From: Aquimarina sp. Aq107
Lineage (GTDB): Bacteria > Bacteroidota > Bacteroidia > Flavobacteriales > Flavobacteriaceae
Reading direction: 5' to 3'
Assembly: GCF_943733665.1 (NCBI RefSeq)
Contig: NZ_OX030782.1
Span: 4,636,501 to 4,700,500 of the forward strand
DNA length: 64,000 nucleotides
Positions 16,277-24,992 of the stretch are shown here, piece after piece. Each line of letters starts with the position of its first letter. Position 1 is the first letter of the stretch. The notes below the pieces were generated by a model. The model saw only the letters and a program-made list of their open reading frames with translations. It had not been told where the DNA came from and ran no database searches. The translations under genes and the position numbers were made by a program.

Positions 16277-17506
16277 TTATATGATTCGATTTTTTTTTAA
16301 ACACTCATTAAATTGTAATGAAATATTATTTATTTCATCAACGTGTATTTTGTCCATTTTTTCATAAATAGCTCCACTAACTTTCTCTTTCAAGAACATA
16401 TCATAATTTCGTAACTGTGCTGATTCAGCTTTATCCTTTTCTTTTCTTAGATCAGCTTCTAGTTGTTCATTCTCTTTAATTTGTTTGCTAAGGTCATTTT
16501 TAAATTTTTCGTCATTTACTTTTTTAGTATGTTTTTCTACGACATACCTTATCATTTCATAAAGCCAAGGACGGTTTACAGTAACCTTTGAACACTTTTT
16601 ACTGCATTTGAACATATTGCTTCGTCCCTTTTTTATAACAACTTGATACATTGGATTACCGCAATTGTAACATTCAATTTTACCTTCTACAACATTTACG
16701 TTTACCTGATACCTTTTTGTAAAAACCTTTCTTTTGTTTAGAAATTCATTAGCTTTATTCCATGTCTCTTTAGTTACTAAGGGGGGTACTGGTATTGTTT
16801 CTTCTAAGTATTTTCTATCTCCTTTATAAAATGGATTTTTAACTATACCGCTTATAGTTTTTGAATTAATTTCTTTACCAAATTCTTCTTGAATAGCTTT
16901 TGAAATAAAGTACAAAGTAGTATCGCTTTCTGCTAATTCGTATATTCTCCTGACTATGGAAGCTTCTTTTTCGTCTACTTGAGGTTTTTTATCCTCTCCC
17001 TTTTTATAACCCGTTATTTTACTACTAAAAGCAAATCCTTTTTTTGCACTTGAAAGGAGTCCTCCTTTAATTCTATCCGACAATACCCTATTCTCATTTT
17101 CTGCCATACTTGCAAGAATAGAGATAATAATATTTGATTCAGGGCTTTTAATACCATTTTCATTAAGTGTTGATTGTTTCATATCCATTATGTGAATATT
17201 CACTCTCTTTTGCGAAAATTCTTCTATTACATTTTGAACTTCAAAATTTTTTCTTCCCAGTCTTGAAACTTCGTGTACCAACAATGTTTTTGCCTTGATA
17301 TTATCGTCGAATAAATATTTTTTTAGCCTATTGAATCCAGTACGCTTGTCTATACTTACCTTCATAGATGAAACTTTATCTTCAAAATACTTTTCAATGA
17401 TATAGTCATTCTCGTTAGCGTATTTTTGAATTTCCTCTTTTTGTCTATCTAAGCTTTGTTCTTTAGTTGACACCCTTACGTATGCTACTGCTTTTATTTT
17501 TGACAT
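16277..17506 (-). CDS. Large serine recombinase, N-terminal 409 residues (frame broken at A9)
   Basis: The resolvase catalytic domain is at 1-145, with Ser13 in AYVRVSTKEQ and arginines in HEVSRLGRK. A recombinase domain follows (about 160-260, DEKEASIVRRIYELAESDTT then KNPFYKGDRKY). A zinc ribbon is formed by CYNCG and CSKKC, then a coiled coil (KQIKENEQLEADLRKEKDK). The frame stops after NECLKKNRII, just past nine A; a shift there adds 131 residues. It lies at the right end of the element, its start 27 bases inside the terminal motif. It is the likely integrase that chose the exonuclease site. Whether the short form is active is uncertain. Confidence 0.88.
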   Translation of the reverse strand: MSKIKAVAYVRVSTKEQSLDRQKEEIQKYANENDYIIEKYFEDKVSSMKVSIDKRTGFNRLKKYLFDDNIKAKTLLVHEVSRLGRKNFEVQNVIEEFSQKRVNIHIMDMKQSTLNENGIKSPESNIIISILASMAENENRVLSDRIKGGLLSSAKKGFAFSSKITGYKKGEDKKPQVDEKEASIVRRIYELAESDTTLYFISKAIQEEFGKEINSKTISGIVKNPFYKGDRKYLEETIPVPPLVTKETWNKANEFLNKRKVFTKRYQVNVNVVEGKIECYNCGNPMYQVVIKKGRSNMFKCSKKCSKVTVNRPWLYEMIRYVVEKHTKKVNDEKFKNDLSKQIKENEQLEADLRKEKDKAESAQLRNYDMFLKEKVSGAIYEKMDKIHVDEINNISLQFNECLKKNRII

Positions 17507-17515
17507 AATAAGCTA

Positions 17516-17545
17516 TTAATCAAACTTTTTTATGCAATATACAAA
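17516..17545 (-). repeat. Right terminal recombinase-binding repeat of the element
   Basis: Inverted copy of the left end: TGCAATATACAAA (17533-17545) on the plus strand, with the second motif TAATCAAAC eight bases further in. It begins 12 bases inside the AA core at 17558-17559. Confidence 0.75.
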
Positions 17546-17919
17546 ATGTCTTTGGTTAATTCTTTACCATTATGTGCACAAAGTAAATGATGTGGATGAT
17601 TAAAATGTGTTTCTAATAAATTTTTGAAATCTACCAACAGTTGTTTCTCTTCTCCGTAAAAGGAGGTTGTTCTAAAAGATCTTGTTTCTCCTTTAAAAGT
17701 AAAATACCCAACAGAAATACATACAATTTTTCCGAACTCTGCCCAAATTCCTGCTCGATCATAAAATTCTTCTGGAGAGAATTCTTCTTTACGTTGATAT
17801 TTGGTTTTATCAGCCCATAGATATTTTTTCTCATCCGTTAGCTTATCAAAATTCTCTTGTTCAGGAACTGTTTCTATATCCAAAAACAAAACGTGTTCTA
17901 AATTAATTTTATGAAGCAT
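17530..17919 (-). pseudogene. 3'-5' exonuclease, N-terminal fragment split by the mobile element
   Basis: Residues 1-120 are the N-terminal half of a DnaQ/PolB-like exonuclease: motif I LFLDIETVP (Asp14, Glu16), GKIVCISVGYF, and the beginning of motif II HNGKE. The last nine residues, LTKDILYIA, are read from the element. The C-terminal half is at 9579-9959. The start overlaps the upstream serine hydrolase stop by 11 bases, so the intact gene was the second in that operon. Loss of motifs II and III predicts an inactive product. Confidence 0.88.
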
Positions 17920-19063
17920 TCTCTAACATTTTATAAGCCTCTTCTATATAAATGAAAAAATCCTCACTAAAAGATCCTTGCGGCCCTCCTCTATGATGTC
18001 CTAAACGTACAATAATTACATTATCTTCTGGAATAGTTATTACATACTGTCCCAAAATCCCTCTCATTACAAAAATATCTTTGTTCAAATGATCAGATAA
18101 CCAAAAACCATATCCGTACATATCATCATTTTCAAAACGTTTTTGAGTTGCTATTTTTGTAAATTCCTTTGGTAGTATTTGCTTTCCATCAAACTTTCCA
18201 TCATTTTTAAATAGCACTCCAAAACGAGCAAAATCCCGGGCATTACTAGCAATACAACAATAAGTTTTCTCCATACCACTATCCTCACTATCAACCTGCC
18301 ATAAAGCATCTTGTTCCATGCCCATAGGTTTCCAAAAACTTTCGCTTAAATACTGTGACAAAGTCTTGCCTGTAGCCTTTTCTATCACCATTCCTAATAG
18401 TTGTGTACTCCCGCTTAAATATTCGAACTCTTTACCAGGCTCGTTCACTACTTCTAATCCATTCATTACATCTCTTAATTCCGGGTCGTAATATGCTCTT
18501 GCGGTTATAGAAAAAGGACTGGTATAATGCTCTGTCCAATTCAACCCAGATGACATAGATGAAAGATCTCCTACAGTTGTTTTAGCAGCTAGTCCTTCGG
18601 AGAATTTTGGTAAAAAATCTCCAATTGGTTGATCCAAATTTTTGATATAACCATCCATAATTGCTTTTCCTAACAAGGCCGTTGTAATACTTTTTGCCAT
18701 AGAAAAAGAATTCGTCTTAGACTCTACACCATAACCTTCTGCATAATTTTCATACCAAATCTTATCATTTTTAATAATCATAAAAGCAACTGTTCCCATT
18801 CCATCATTGGTAGTATTTAATCTTTCAGTAGGAGTTACTTTATTATAATTGGCATGCAATTCCCATGGAATTGGTTTATCTCCTTTTTCTATTGTGTGAT
18901 TATCAAAATAGGTATAATCATCTATATAAGCAGTGGTATGTCCTGTCATATATACTACTCGAACTCCTTTTAGAATATAATCATAATCAAAAATATATAG
19001 CAAAATCACACAAAGTAGTATAATTGCGAGAAGACCTTTAAAAAGTTTTTTGATAATTCTCAT
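17909..19063 (-). CDS. Serine hydrolase, class C beta-lactamase family
   Basis: This 384-residue protein has an N-terminal membrane anchor (LLAIILLCVILLYIF, about 11-25). The serine beta-lactamase fold follows: nucleophile motif SMAK (121-124), TVGDLSSMSSGLNW, and YLSGS in the place of the YxN motif. Family members include esterases, D-amino peptidases and penicillin-binding-like enzymes; nothing shows true beta-lactamase activity. It is anchored facing the periplasm. It overlaps the exonuclease start by 11 bases. Confidence 0.88.
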   Translation of the reverse strand: MRIIKKLFKGLLAIILLCVILLYIFDYDYILKGVRVVYMTGHTTAYIDDYTYFDNHTIEKGDKPIPWELHANYNKVTPTERLNTTNDGMGTVAFMIIKNDKIWYENYAEGYGVESKTNSFSMAKSITTALLGKAIMDGYIKNLDQPIGDFLPKFSEGLAAKTTVGDLSSMSSGLNWTEHYTSPFSITARAYYDPELRDVMNGLEVVNEPGKEFEYLSGSTQLLGMVIEKATGKTLSQYLSESFWKPMGMEQDALWQVDSEDSGMEKTYCCIASNARDFARFGVLFKNDGKFDGKQILPKEFTKIATQKRFENDDMYGYGFWLSDHLNKDIFVMRGILGQYVITIPEDNVIIVRLGHHRGGPQGSFSEDFFIYIEEAYKMLENAS

Positions 19064-19528
19064 CTGAATTAGAAATTTTAATCCTCTAAGGTATGAAAAA
19101 TAAAATCTCTGTTTAGAACAAAAAAAATGCCCGATGAAACGGGCATTTTAATTAAAGATAAACAATTATTATGACGATAATTTAATTCGATTAGGTTATA
19201 ATAGTGTAGATATATAACTTATAAGAATGCTTGTTGAGTTTGTGTTATTTTTTTGAAATATCAGTTTAATATTCCACATCTTTTATTTATAAGCTACATC
19301 TAAAAACAGAAATCTATAATTAGGGCATATGTATTACAAAATAAAGTCTCACTAAAAGCTAATCCAAGTAAACTAAAGACTATTAATCGCTATTTCAAAT
19401 TTAGGAGTTATTTGTTTCAATCCTTTTGAGGAATATTTTTTTGGTATGATTGAATGTATAAAATGCAGATTTTAATGTATGAGCAGACAATTTTAAAATC
19501 ATGTTCGAAAAATAATATTCTAATAAAA
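19064..19528. other. 465-bp non-coding gap between the LytTR operon and the hydrolase
   Basis: The gap holds a strong minus-strand terminator (19121-19149). Between it and the response-regulator stop are about 380 bases of AT-rich sequence in which I see no convincing gene. If the terminator ends the LytTR transcript, the operon has a long 3' untranslated region or an unseen small RNA. Confidence 0.5.
19121..19149 (-). terminator. Rho-independent terminator
   Basis: A 10-bp stem AAAATGCCCG-ATGAAA-CGGGCATTTT. On the minus strand the stem is followed by a T run, so it ends leftward transcription arriving from the LytTR operon. Confidence 0.85.
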
Positions 19529-20287
19529 TTAAATTACATTCAATTTCTGATATAATTCTTTCTTAGAATCTCTTGCTATTGGTAATGATTTCTCATTAGA
19601 CATAACAACGTATCCTCCTTGCTCTTTCACCAAGGTATTAACGTGATCTAAATTAATTAAATAGGATCTATGAATTCTAAAAAAACCAAAAGGTTGTAAT
19701 TTGGATTCTATATATTTCAGATTCTTTGATATTACTATTTCTTTCTCATTTTTTCTAATAAACGTAGTGTAATTACCATTACTAATACAATAAAGAACAC
19801 TAGGAATTTTTATAACATGCGTGCCCTTAGAATCTGTTATAGAGATTTTAGGAACTTCGTGAATTTTAGCATAAAGTTGATTAAAGCTAGCTATTGGGTC
19901 TTCTTTGTCTTCACTCTTTTCTTTTATCGGAATTGCCTTATCTATAACTTCTACTAATAACTTAGGGTCAATAGGTTTTAGTAAATACCCTAGCGCATTA
20001 TATTTATATCCATCTACGGCATATTGATTAAAGGCTGAAACAAAGATGATTTTAAAATTAATTTCTTCGAGCTCATCAAGAATATCAAAAATTGTAATGG
20101 ATCCTAATTGTACATCCAGAAAAACCACATCTGGGTTAAGATTAGACAGACCTTCTAGTATAGATTTCTTATCACCAGCTTCTCCTATGATTTCTACCTG
20201 AGGGCAATATGTACTCAATAAAAGACTAATGTTTTCTCTAGCCTTTTTTTCATCATCAATGATAAAACATTTTAACATTTGATCCAT
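19529..20287 (-). CDS. LytTR-family response regulator
   Basis: This 252-residue protein has a receiver domain (acidic pair Asp11-Asp12, phosphoacceptor Asp58 in VVFLDVQLG, and KPID after the Lys). A C-terminal LytTR DNA-binding domain follows (about 148-250, FFRIHRSYLINLDHV and SLPIARDSKKELYQKL). It is paired with the LytS-type kinase just upstream; their stop and start overlap as TAATG. Targets cannot be inferred. An alternative ATG is at 20278. Confidence 0.95.
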   Translation of the reverse strand: MDQMLKCFIIDDEKKARENISLLLSTYCPQVEIIGEAGDKKSILEGLSNLNPDVVFLDVQLGSITIFDILDELEEINFKIIFVSAFNQYAVDGYKYNALGYLLKPIDPKLLVEVIDKAIPIKEKSEDKEDPIASFNQLYAKIHEVPKISITDSKGTHVIKIPSVLYCISNGNYTTFIRKNEKEIVISKNLKYIESKLQPFGFFRIHRSYLINLDHVNTLVKEQGGYVVMSNEKSLPIARDSKKELYQKLNVI

Positions 20288-22254
20288 TATTTCTTAATCT
20301 CTTTAACTATAGGCAATGTAATAATTACTTCTGTTCCTAATGATTTACCCGTATTATCATACAAATCGTTTATAACAATATTGGACTGCCCTTTTACTGT
20401 TGTATTTAAAATATCTAATCTTTCATTTGTGTTTTCTGTAGCGATTGACAAATGAGATACATCAGTTCCTTTTTTCTTTAGCTGTTCTGATGCTTCTCTA
20501 CCGATTCCATTATCTACAACTTTACAAACGACCATATCCTGTTCTTTTTGCAATGTTATATTTAGTTGTCCTGCAACGGAAGAATGAGAAAAACCATGAA
20601 TTATCGCATTCTCAATAAACGGTTGTAAAATCATAGAAGGTATTCTTGGGTTACTTTCTAAAAGGACTGGATCCACATCGAAACTCGCTTCAAATTCTTC
20701 CTGAAACCTTCCTCTTTGCAGATTTACATAGGATCGAATAATCTCTAGCTCTTTTTTAAAGTTAATATATACACTATCCGAACTATTTAAAACATTTCTT
20801 ATTAATCCCGAAAGTTCCGTCATATATTCGTTTGCTCTGATATTATCATTTTTTAAAATATAATTCTGTAAGGTATTAAAGCTGTTAAACAAAAAATGTG
20901 GGTTCATTGAAGATCTCAACGAAGTTAATCGTGTATGCGTTAATTTTTCATTTATTTTATAATATTTAATACGATTAATATACCCTCTATATACTAATAC
21001 CAGCACAGTAACTACTAATAATAGTCCAAGGAAATAACTTTGCCATTTCGTCTTACTAACTTCTTTTTCTATTTTTAGATTTTTCTCTTCTAGTCCAGAA
21101 ATGACTTCTTCTTTAGCTAATAATAAATTCTTACTTTCGCTTTTCGCTAACTCTTTACTTACCTTAACCTTTAATTGCCTAGATTCCAGCAATCTTATAT
21201 CTCGTAAACACTGAACACTTGCTTTTAAATTTCCTGTTGTTTCATATAGCCTTGATAAATCTTCTTTTACCGTAATTAAATCAGAAATATCGTTTTTCTT
21301 TTCGAAATTATTTTTAGAAATTAAAAAGTACTCAAGTGCTTTATCATAATTTCCTAAATCATATTGTATTGCACCCATGGTGTGCATTAATCCTGGATAT
21401 AAATCATCTCCATCCTTATACGTCAAATTATCATTATCCCACTCTATATTAGTTCGTATTACCTCTAGTGCTTCTTTGGGCATTTTTTTCAAATAATACG
21501 ACCAAGCAATATTATTATATACCATAATGCAATGTCTGGTCGACAATGAATTTTTCTCACAACCTACAGCAGCTAATCTAGAATAGTATAATATAGAATC
21601 AGCTTCTTTATCATTAAAAGACGCCGATAAATTTAAGTACGTAGCTCCTTTCCGTTTTTTAGTATCCTCTGGATCAATGTGTGTTAAGGCTCTTTTGAAA
21701 TCAATTTTAGCTTGATCTTGATCACCAATATCTAAGAATAGTACACCTCTATTTAATAAAATATCCCACTGATAATCCGAATTGTCATCTGAAGAAGCCA
21801 AGGCTAATGCATCTCCATAATACTCTAAGGCTTTTATATATTCTCCTATTCTATTATGTAATAAACCTAATCTATTTTTTACATACATCAAGCATTTTTT
21901 ATCATTCTGATTCGCACAATACTCACTTAAAAAATTAAGTACATTCATGGCTCTCAGGTATTCTCTAGTACTATCCGTAAAAAAGCGTTCAATTTTATAA
22001 ACCATCCTTTTTACACTATCAATATCCGAACTATTCTGAATTAGTTCAAAAGCATTATCGTACTCTTTTTTAGCATTTACAATGTCATTTGCTTTAAATA
22101 AGCTATCTCCTGTTTTTAGTATTTTCTGAAGAGACTCTTTTTGCAACTTTATAGGTTGATTTAACTCTTTATCTAGGGCTTCTTGAGATACAACATTAAA
22201 ACACCCAAAAAAAAGTATACTAATCGAAATGAAAAAGGTTCTAAAAAAAGTCAT
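20287..22254 (-). CDS. LytS-type sensor histidine kinase with TPR sensor
   Basis: This 655-residue protein has a signal/N-anchor, TPR-like repeats in the periplasm (about 40-360), one membrane segment (406-422), and a His_kinase/LytS core. The phosphoacceptor is His453 in SSMNPHFLFNSFNTLQNYI; an HATPase domain with VVDNGIGRE follows. It starts on the last base of the ogt stop (TAATG) and overlaps the response regulator gene. TPR-LytS kinases with LytTR regulators are a common bacteroidotal pair; the stimulus is unknown. Confidence 0.93.
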   Translation of the reverse strand: MTFFRTFFISISILFFGCFNVVSQEALDKELNQPIKLQKESLQKILKTGDSLFKANDIVNAKKEYDNAFELIQNSSDIDSVKRMVYKIERFFTDSTREYLRAMNVLNFLSEYCANQNDKKCLMYVKNRLGLLHNRIGEYIKALEYYGDALALASSDDNSDYQWDILLNRGVLFLDIGDQDQAKIDFKRALTHIDPEDTKKRKGATYLNLSASFNDKEADSILYYSRLAAVGCEKNSLSTRHCIMVYNNIAWSYYLKKMPKEALEVIRTNIEWDNDNLTYKDGDDLYPGLMHTMGAIQYDLGNYDKALEYFLISKNNFEKKNDISDLITVKEDLSRLYETTGNLKASVQCLRDIRLLESRQLKVKVSKELAKSESKNLLLAKEEVISGLEEKNLKIEKEVSKTKWQSYFLGLLLVVTVLVLVYRGYINRIKYYKINEKLTHTRLTSLRSSMNPHFLFNSFNTLQNYILKNDNIRANEYMTELSGLIRNVLNSSDSVYINFKKELEIIRSYVNLQRGRFQEEFEASFDVDPVLLESNPRIPSMILQPFIENAIIHGFSHSSVAGQLNITLQKEQDMVVCKVVDNGIGREASEQLKKKGTDVSHLSIATENTNERLDILNTTVKGQSNIVINDLYDNTGKSLGTEVIITLPIVKEIKK

Positions 22255-22733
22255 TAAAAAAGGGATTGTTGCTTTACAGGGTTTTCATGATCTAATAACC
22301 ATTTTTTGCGCCACAATCCTCCAGCATATCCGGTAAGAGAACCATCACTACCAATAACACGATGACATGGAACAACCACCCAAAGCGGGTTTTTTCCATT
22401 CGCAGTGGCGGCTGCTCTTATACATTTTGGATCGCCAAGTCGTTTAGCTATATCTAAATAACTTACTGTTTTTCCAAAAGGAATATTAGAAAGCTCTCTC
22501 CAAACTCTTTTCTGAAAATCTGTCCCTGTTGGATTTAAATCAATATTGAAATCGGTTCGATTCCCTTCGAAATAATCTTGTAGTTGAGTAACTACATCTT
22601 TAAGTTCGTCTGGAATTTTATCGGAAGGTACTTGTTCTTTATCTGCTGTTATAGAAATCTTAGAAACACCGTTTTCATCACCTGTAATAGAAGCAATACC
22701 TAAAGGAGTTTCTATGAAAACGGTAGAAATCAC
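22254..22733 (-). CDS. ogt: Methylated-DNA--protein-cysteine methyltransferase
   Basis: This 159-residue O6-alkylguanine repair protein has the active-site motif VVPCHRVIG (Cys123), GTDFQKRVWREL and SYLDIAKRLG of the DNA-binding helix-turn-helix, and a GYAGGLWRKKWLL C-terminus. It transfers alkyl groups from guanine or thymine to its own Cys and is then spent. It has no Ada-type N-terminal regulatory domain. It overlaps the CNNM gene by four bases and the kinase start by one, so it is part of one transcript. Confidence 0.95.
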   Translation of the reverse strand: MISTVFIETPLGIASITGDENGVSKISITADKEQVPSDKIPDELKDVVTQLQDYFEGNRTDFNIDLNPTGTDFQKRVWRELSNIPFGKTVSYLDIAKRLGDPKCIRAAATANGKNPLWVVVPCHRVIGSDGSLTGYAGGLWRKKWLLDHENPVKQQSLF

Positions 22734-23848
22734 TCTTCTTTTTTATCATTCAGAATACCTAAACGTCTTGCTCTTGTTTCCCAATTTTTTCGGGCAAGGA
22801 TTTGCATATCTGTTTCTGTATCACTTTCGTCAACAATCTCTAAGCCTAGTAATGTTTCTATTACATCTTCCATGGTTACTAATCCACTAACAGAACCATA
22901 TTCGTCCACAACCAATGCTATGTGATTTTTGGTCTGAATTAAATCATTAAATAAGTCTGGAATAGGTAAGTTTCTATTAGTAAATATGATTGGTCTTTTT
23001 ATTTCTCCAAGAAGTTTATGACCGTTCTGATTGGCCATTTCTTTAAAAATTTCATCTTTTAATACCTGTCCGGTTATGTTATCTGCTTTATCTTTATAAA
23101 CGGGTATTCTAGAAAAGCGAAGGTTTTGATTTTCATTAAAAAACTCTTCTACTGTTGTATCTTCTGAGGCAGTTTTAATAACTGTTCTAGGTGTCATCAC
23201 ATCTTTAGTAAAAATCGTTTTAAAATTTAAAAGGTTTTTAATCACCTTAGACTCAGATTCTTCGAAAACACCTTCTTCTTCAGCTATATCAGCCATGGCT
23301 GTAAAATCTTCTCTGCTCAATACCGATCCATGATGTCCTTTTCCCCCTATCAGTTTTGTTGTTAACTGTAATAGCCATAAAATCCCTGTCCATTTAAGTG
23401 GCCAGATCAATACGTTTAATGCTTTAGAAGTAAAATTAGAGAGTTGTTTCCAATATGTGGCACCAATAGTTTTTGGTATAATCTCTGAAGCAACTAATAT
23501 CAATATGGTCATTATAGAAGAAACTACTCCTACCATTAGATCTTCTGTCATTTCTATTCCAAAAATCTTACGAGTTTCGGTTCCATACATTTCTGCATAT
23601 GCGACTTTTGCTTGCACACCTACTAAAATAGCTCCTACTGTATGAGCAATTGTATTAAGTGTTAAAATAGCAATTAGCGGTCGATCAACATCTTTCTTTA
23701 GTTTTTCTAATGCTGTTGCGTATGCTTTTCCTTCTTTTTTCTTAACATTAATAAAGGTAGGAGTGATACTTAGTAATACCGCTTCTAGTATTGAACATAA
23801 AAAGGAAAAGAAAATAGATACGACTCCGTATACAAGTAATAATGCCAT
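22730..23848 (-). CDS. CNNM/HlyC-CorC family membrane protein
   Basis: This 372-residue protein has a DUF21/CNNM membrane domain with three to four helices (about 1-180). A CBS pair follows (about 210-335, including DVMTPRTVIKTAS, SRIPVYKD and GSVSGLVTMEDVIETLLG). The C-terminal CorC_HlyC transporter-associated domain seems absent. These proteins are linked to Mg2+ or Co2+ efflux, with CBS domains sensing nucleotides. It is co-transcribed with ogt and the LytS pair, although no functional link is obvious. Confidence 0.9.
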   Translation of the reverse strand: MALLLVYGVVSIFFSFLCSILEAVLLSITPTFINVKKKEGKAYATALEKLKKDVDRPLIAILTLNTIAHTVGAILVGVQAKVAYAEMYGTETRKIFGIEMTEDLMVGVVSSIMTILILVASEIIPKTIGATYWKQLSNFTSKALNVLIWPLKWTGILWLLQLTTKLIGGKGHHGSVLSREDFTAMADIAEEEGVFEESESKVIKNLLNFKTIFTKDVMTPRTVIKTASEDTTVEEFFNENQNLRFSRIPVYKDKADNITGQVLKDEIFKEMANQNGHKLLGEIKRPIIFTNRNLPIPDLFNDLIQTKNHIALVVDEYGSVSGLVTMEDVIETLLGLEIVDESDTETDMQILARKNWETRARRLGILNDKKEE

Positions 23849-23915
23849 AATTATAATTAGTTGGTTTTGCTAAATTAAGTAATTCATTTACTATTTAATA
23901 AATTACTTCTATATA

Positions 23916-24464
23916 TTAATAGTAGGTAATATAAGTATAAAAAGAGCTCATCAAAATTAAAACATAAAATAATACAATTGGACTTATATTCAACAACATT
24001 TTAAGGTACTTCGAGCTATTATATCTCAAAAAACCTTGAATTAAAATCTTAAAACCTACGACTACGCCTATGTAAAAGATAATCTTCCAATTGAAATATA
24101 CTTCAGAAAATAGTAAAAATTTAAAAAAGAAAATTATAATAAGGCTTATCGTAATTGGAATAGTAGCATGTGAAATAATACTAAATACGTCAGAATAACT
24201 AGCAGTTCCTCCTAGCCAACTATTAATTTTATGTAAAACTAGACTAAACAAAGTACCTAGAAAAAGAATAAACGCTATCGTAAATAACATATCTATAACT
24301 GGGTGAATTGTTTCACCATCTATATTGATGTTTTTAAAATAAACTATCTGTCCGTAAAAGATAAAAAGAAACATACTTTTAATATTAAGCTCTATTTCAT
24401 CTTGATCATCCAAAAAATCCAATGTGTTTTTAGTATCGTATAATATGGTAAAAACTGATTTCAT
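23916..24464 (-). CDS. Yip1-like multi-pass membrane protein
   Basis: This 182-residue hydrophobic protein has about five membrane segments after a charged N-terminus, including FTIAFILFLGTLFSLVLH, ISLIIIFFFKFLLF and SPIVLFYVLILMSSF. A GGTASYSDVFSIISHATIP loop is typical of Yip1-like bacterial proteins. No catalytic residue is seen and the function is unknown. It follows the DinB-like gene by 12 bases. Confidence 0.6.
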   Translation of the reverse strand: MKSVFTILYDTKNTLDFLDDQDEIELNIKSMFLFIFYGQIVYFKNINIDGETIHPVIDMLFTIAFILFLGTLFSLVLHKINSWLGGTASYSDVFSIISHATIPITISLIIIFFFKFLLFSEVYFNWKIIFYIGVVVGFKILIQGFLRYNSSKYLKMLLNISPIVLFYVLILMSSFYTYITYY

Positions 24465-24476
24465 AGAAATTACTTA

Positions 24477-24992
24477 TTACCAGCCCACATACTTTGGCGG
24501 TTTTATCTCATTGAGATTTAGATATACAATTAATTGACCTCTATGATGTGTTACATGATCTTGGAGTAGATTTAAAATCTGAAGTTTAGACTTTGGTCCT
24601 GCAAAAAAATCGACTTTAGCAGTTAATGATTCTTCTGATACCTCTGTTACTCTTTTAGATACTTCATCAAATGAATTTTTTAGAAACTCAATGATTTCAT
24701 TTTTAGTATTTGGAGCATTATCTGCAAGTTTCTTCCTGTCAAAATCTTCTTCCGAGAAGTATGTAGTACTTAACCATAACATATTACCACAAATATGTAA
24801 CAATTGATTTTTAAAATCCATTTCTCTTTCTGTCGGCGCAAATGCATATTTTTCTTCTGGCATTGCATCAGCCATCTCTAATAAATATGTTTTAGAATTA
24901 TTCCATTTTTCTAAAAATGCGGATTTCGGTGTTATTTGCTGAGACATTGCGGTATATGATGTGAGAAAAAGAAGTAAATATATCTTTTTCAT
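24477..24992 (-). CDS. DinB-superfamily protein, exported
   Basis: This 171-residue protein has a signal peptide (MKKIYLLLFLTSYTAMSQ) and a four-helix DinB-like bundle. Putative metal-binding His residues are in LLHICGNMLW and DHVTHHRGQL. DinB-like proteins include thiol-dependent S-transferases; the exported form here is uncharacterised. It overlaps the cytochrome stop by one base and belongs to the hemB-TerB-cytochrome operon. Confidence 0.85.
   Translation of the reverse strand: MKKIYLLLFLTSYTAMSQQITPKSAFLEKWNNSKTYLLEMADAMPEEKYAFAPTEREMDFKNQLLHICGNMLWLSTTYFSEEDFDRKKLADNAPNTKNEIIEFLKNSFDEVSKRVTEVSEESLTAKVDFFAGPKSKLQILNLLQDHVTHHRGQLIVYLNLNEIKPPKYVGW

Larger units (their letters stand above)
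9933..17559. mobile_element. Serine-recombinase mobile element (~7.63 kb) carrying an ABC-3C cassette
   Basis: The ends are fixed by the split exonuclease gene. Chromosomal sequence is continuous up to 9932 and again from 17558, with a shared AA dinucleotide (9931-9932 and 17558-17559). This is the two-base core expected for a serine integrase. Each end has the same inverted motif, TTTGTATATTGCA then 8 bases then TTTGATT. Contents in order: small serine recombinase (+), a non-annotated AT-rich block, ABC-3C genes (-), exported protein (-), XRE regulator (+), large serine recombinase (-, frame broken). No transposase, relaxase or replication gene is seen. Confidence 0.85.

Noticed and set aside
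17909..19063. A true beta-lactamase resistance gene
   Set aside because: It has the SxxK fold but a divergent second motif (YLSGS) and a membrane anchor. The family is mainly esterases and peptidases.
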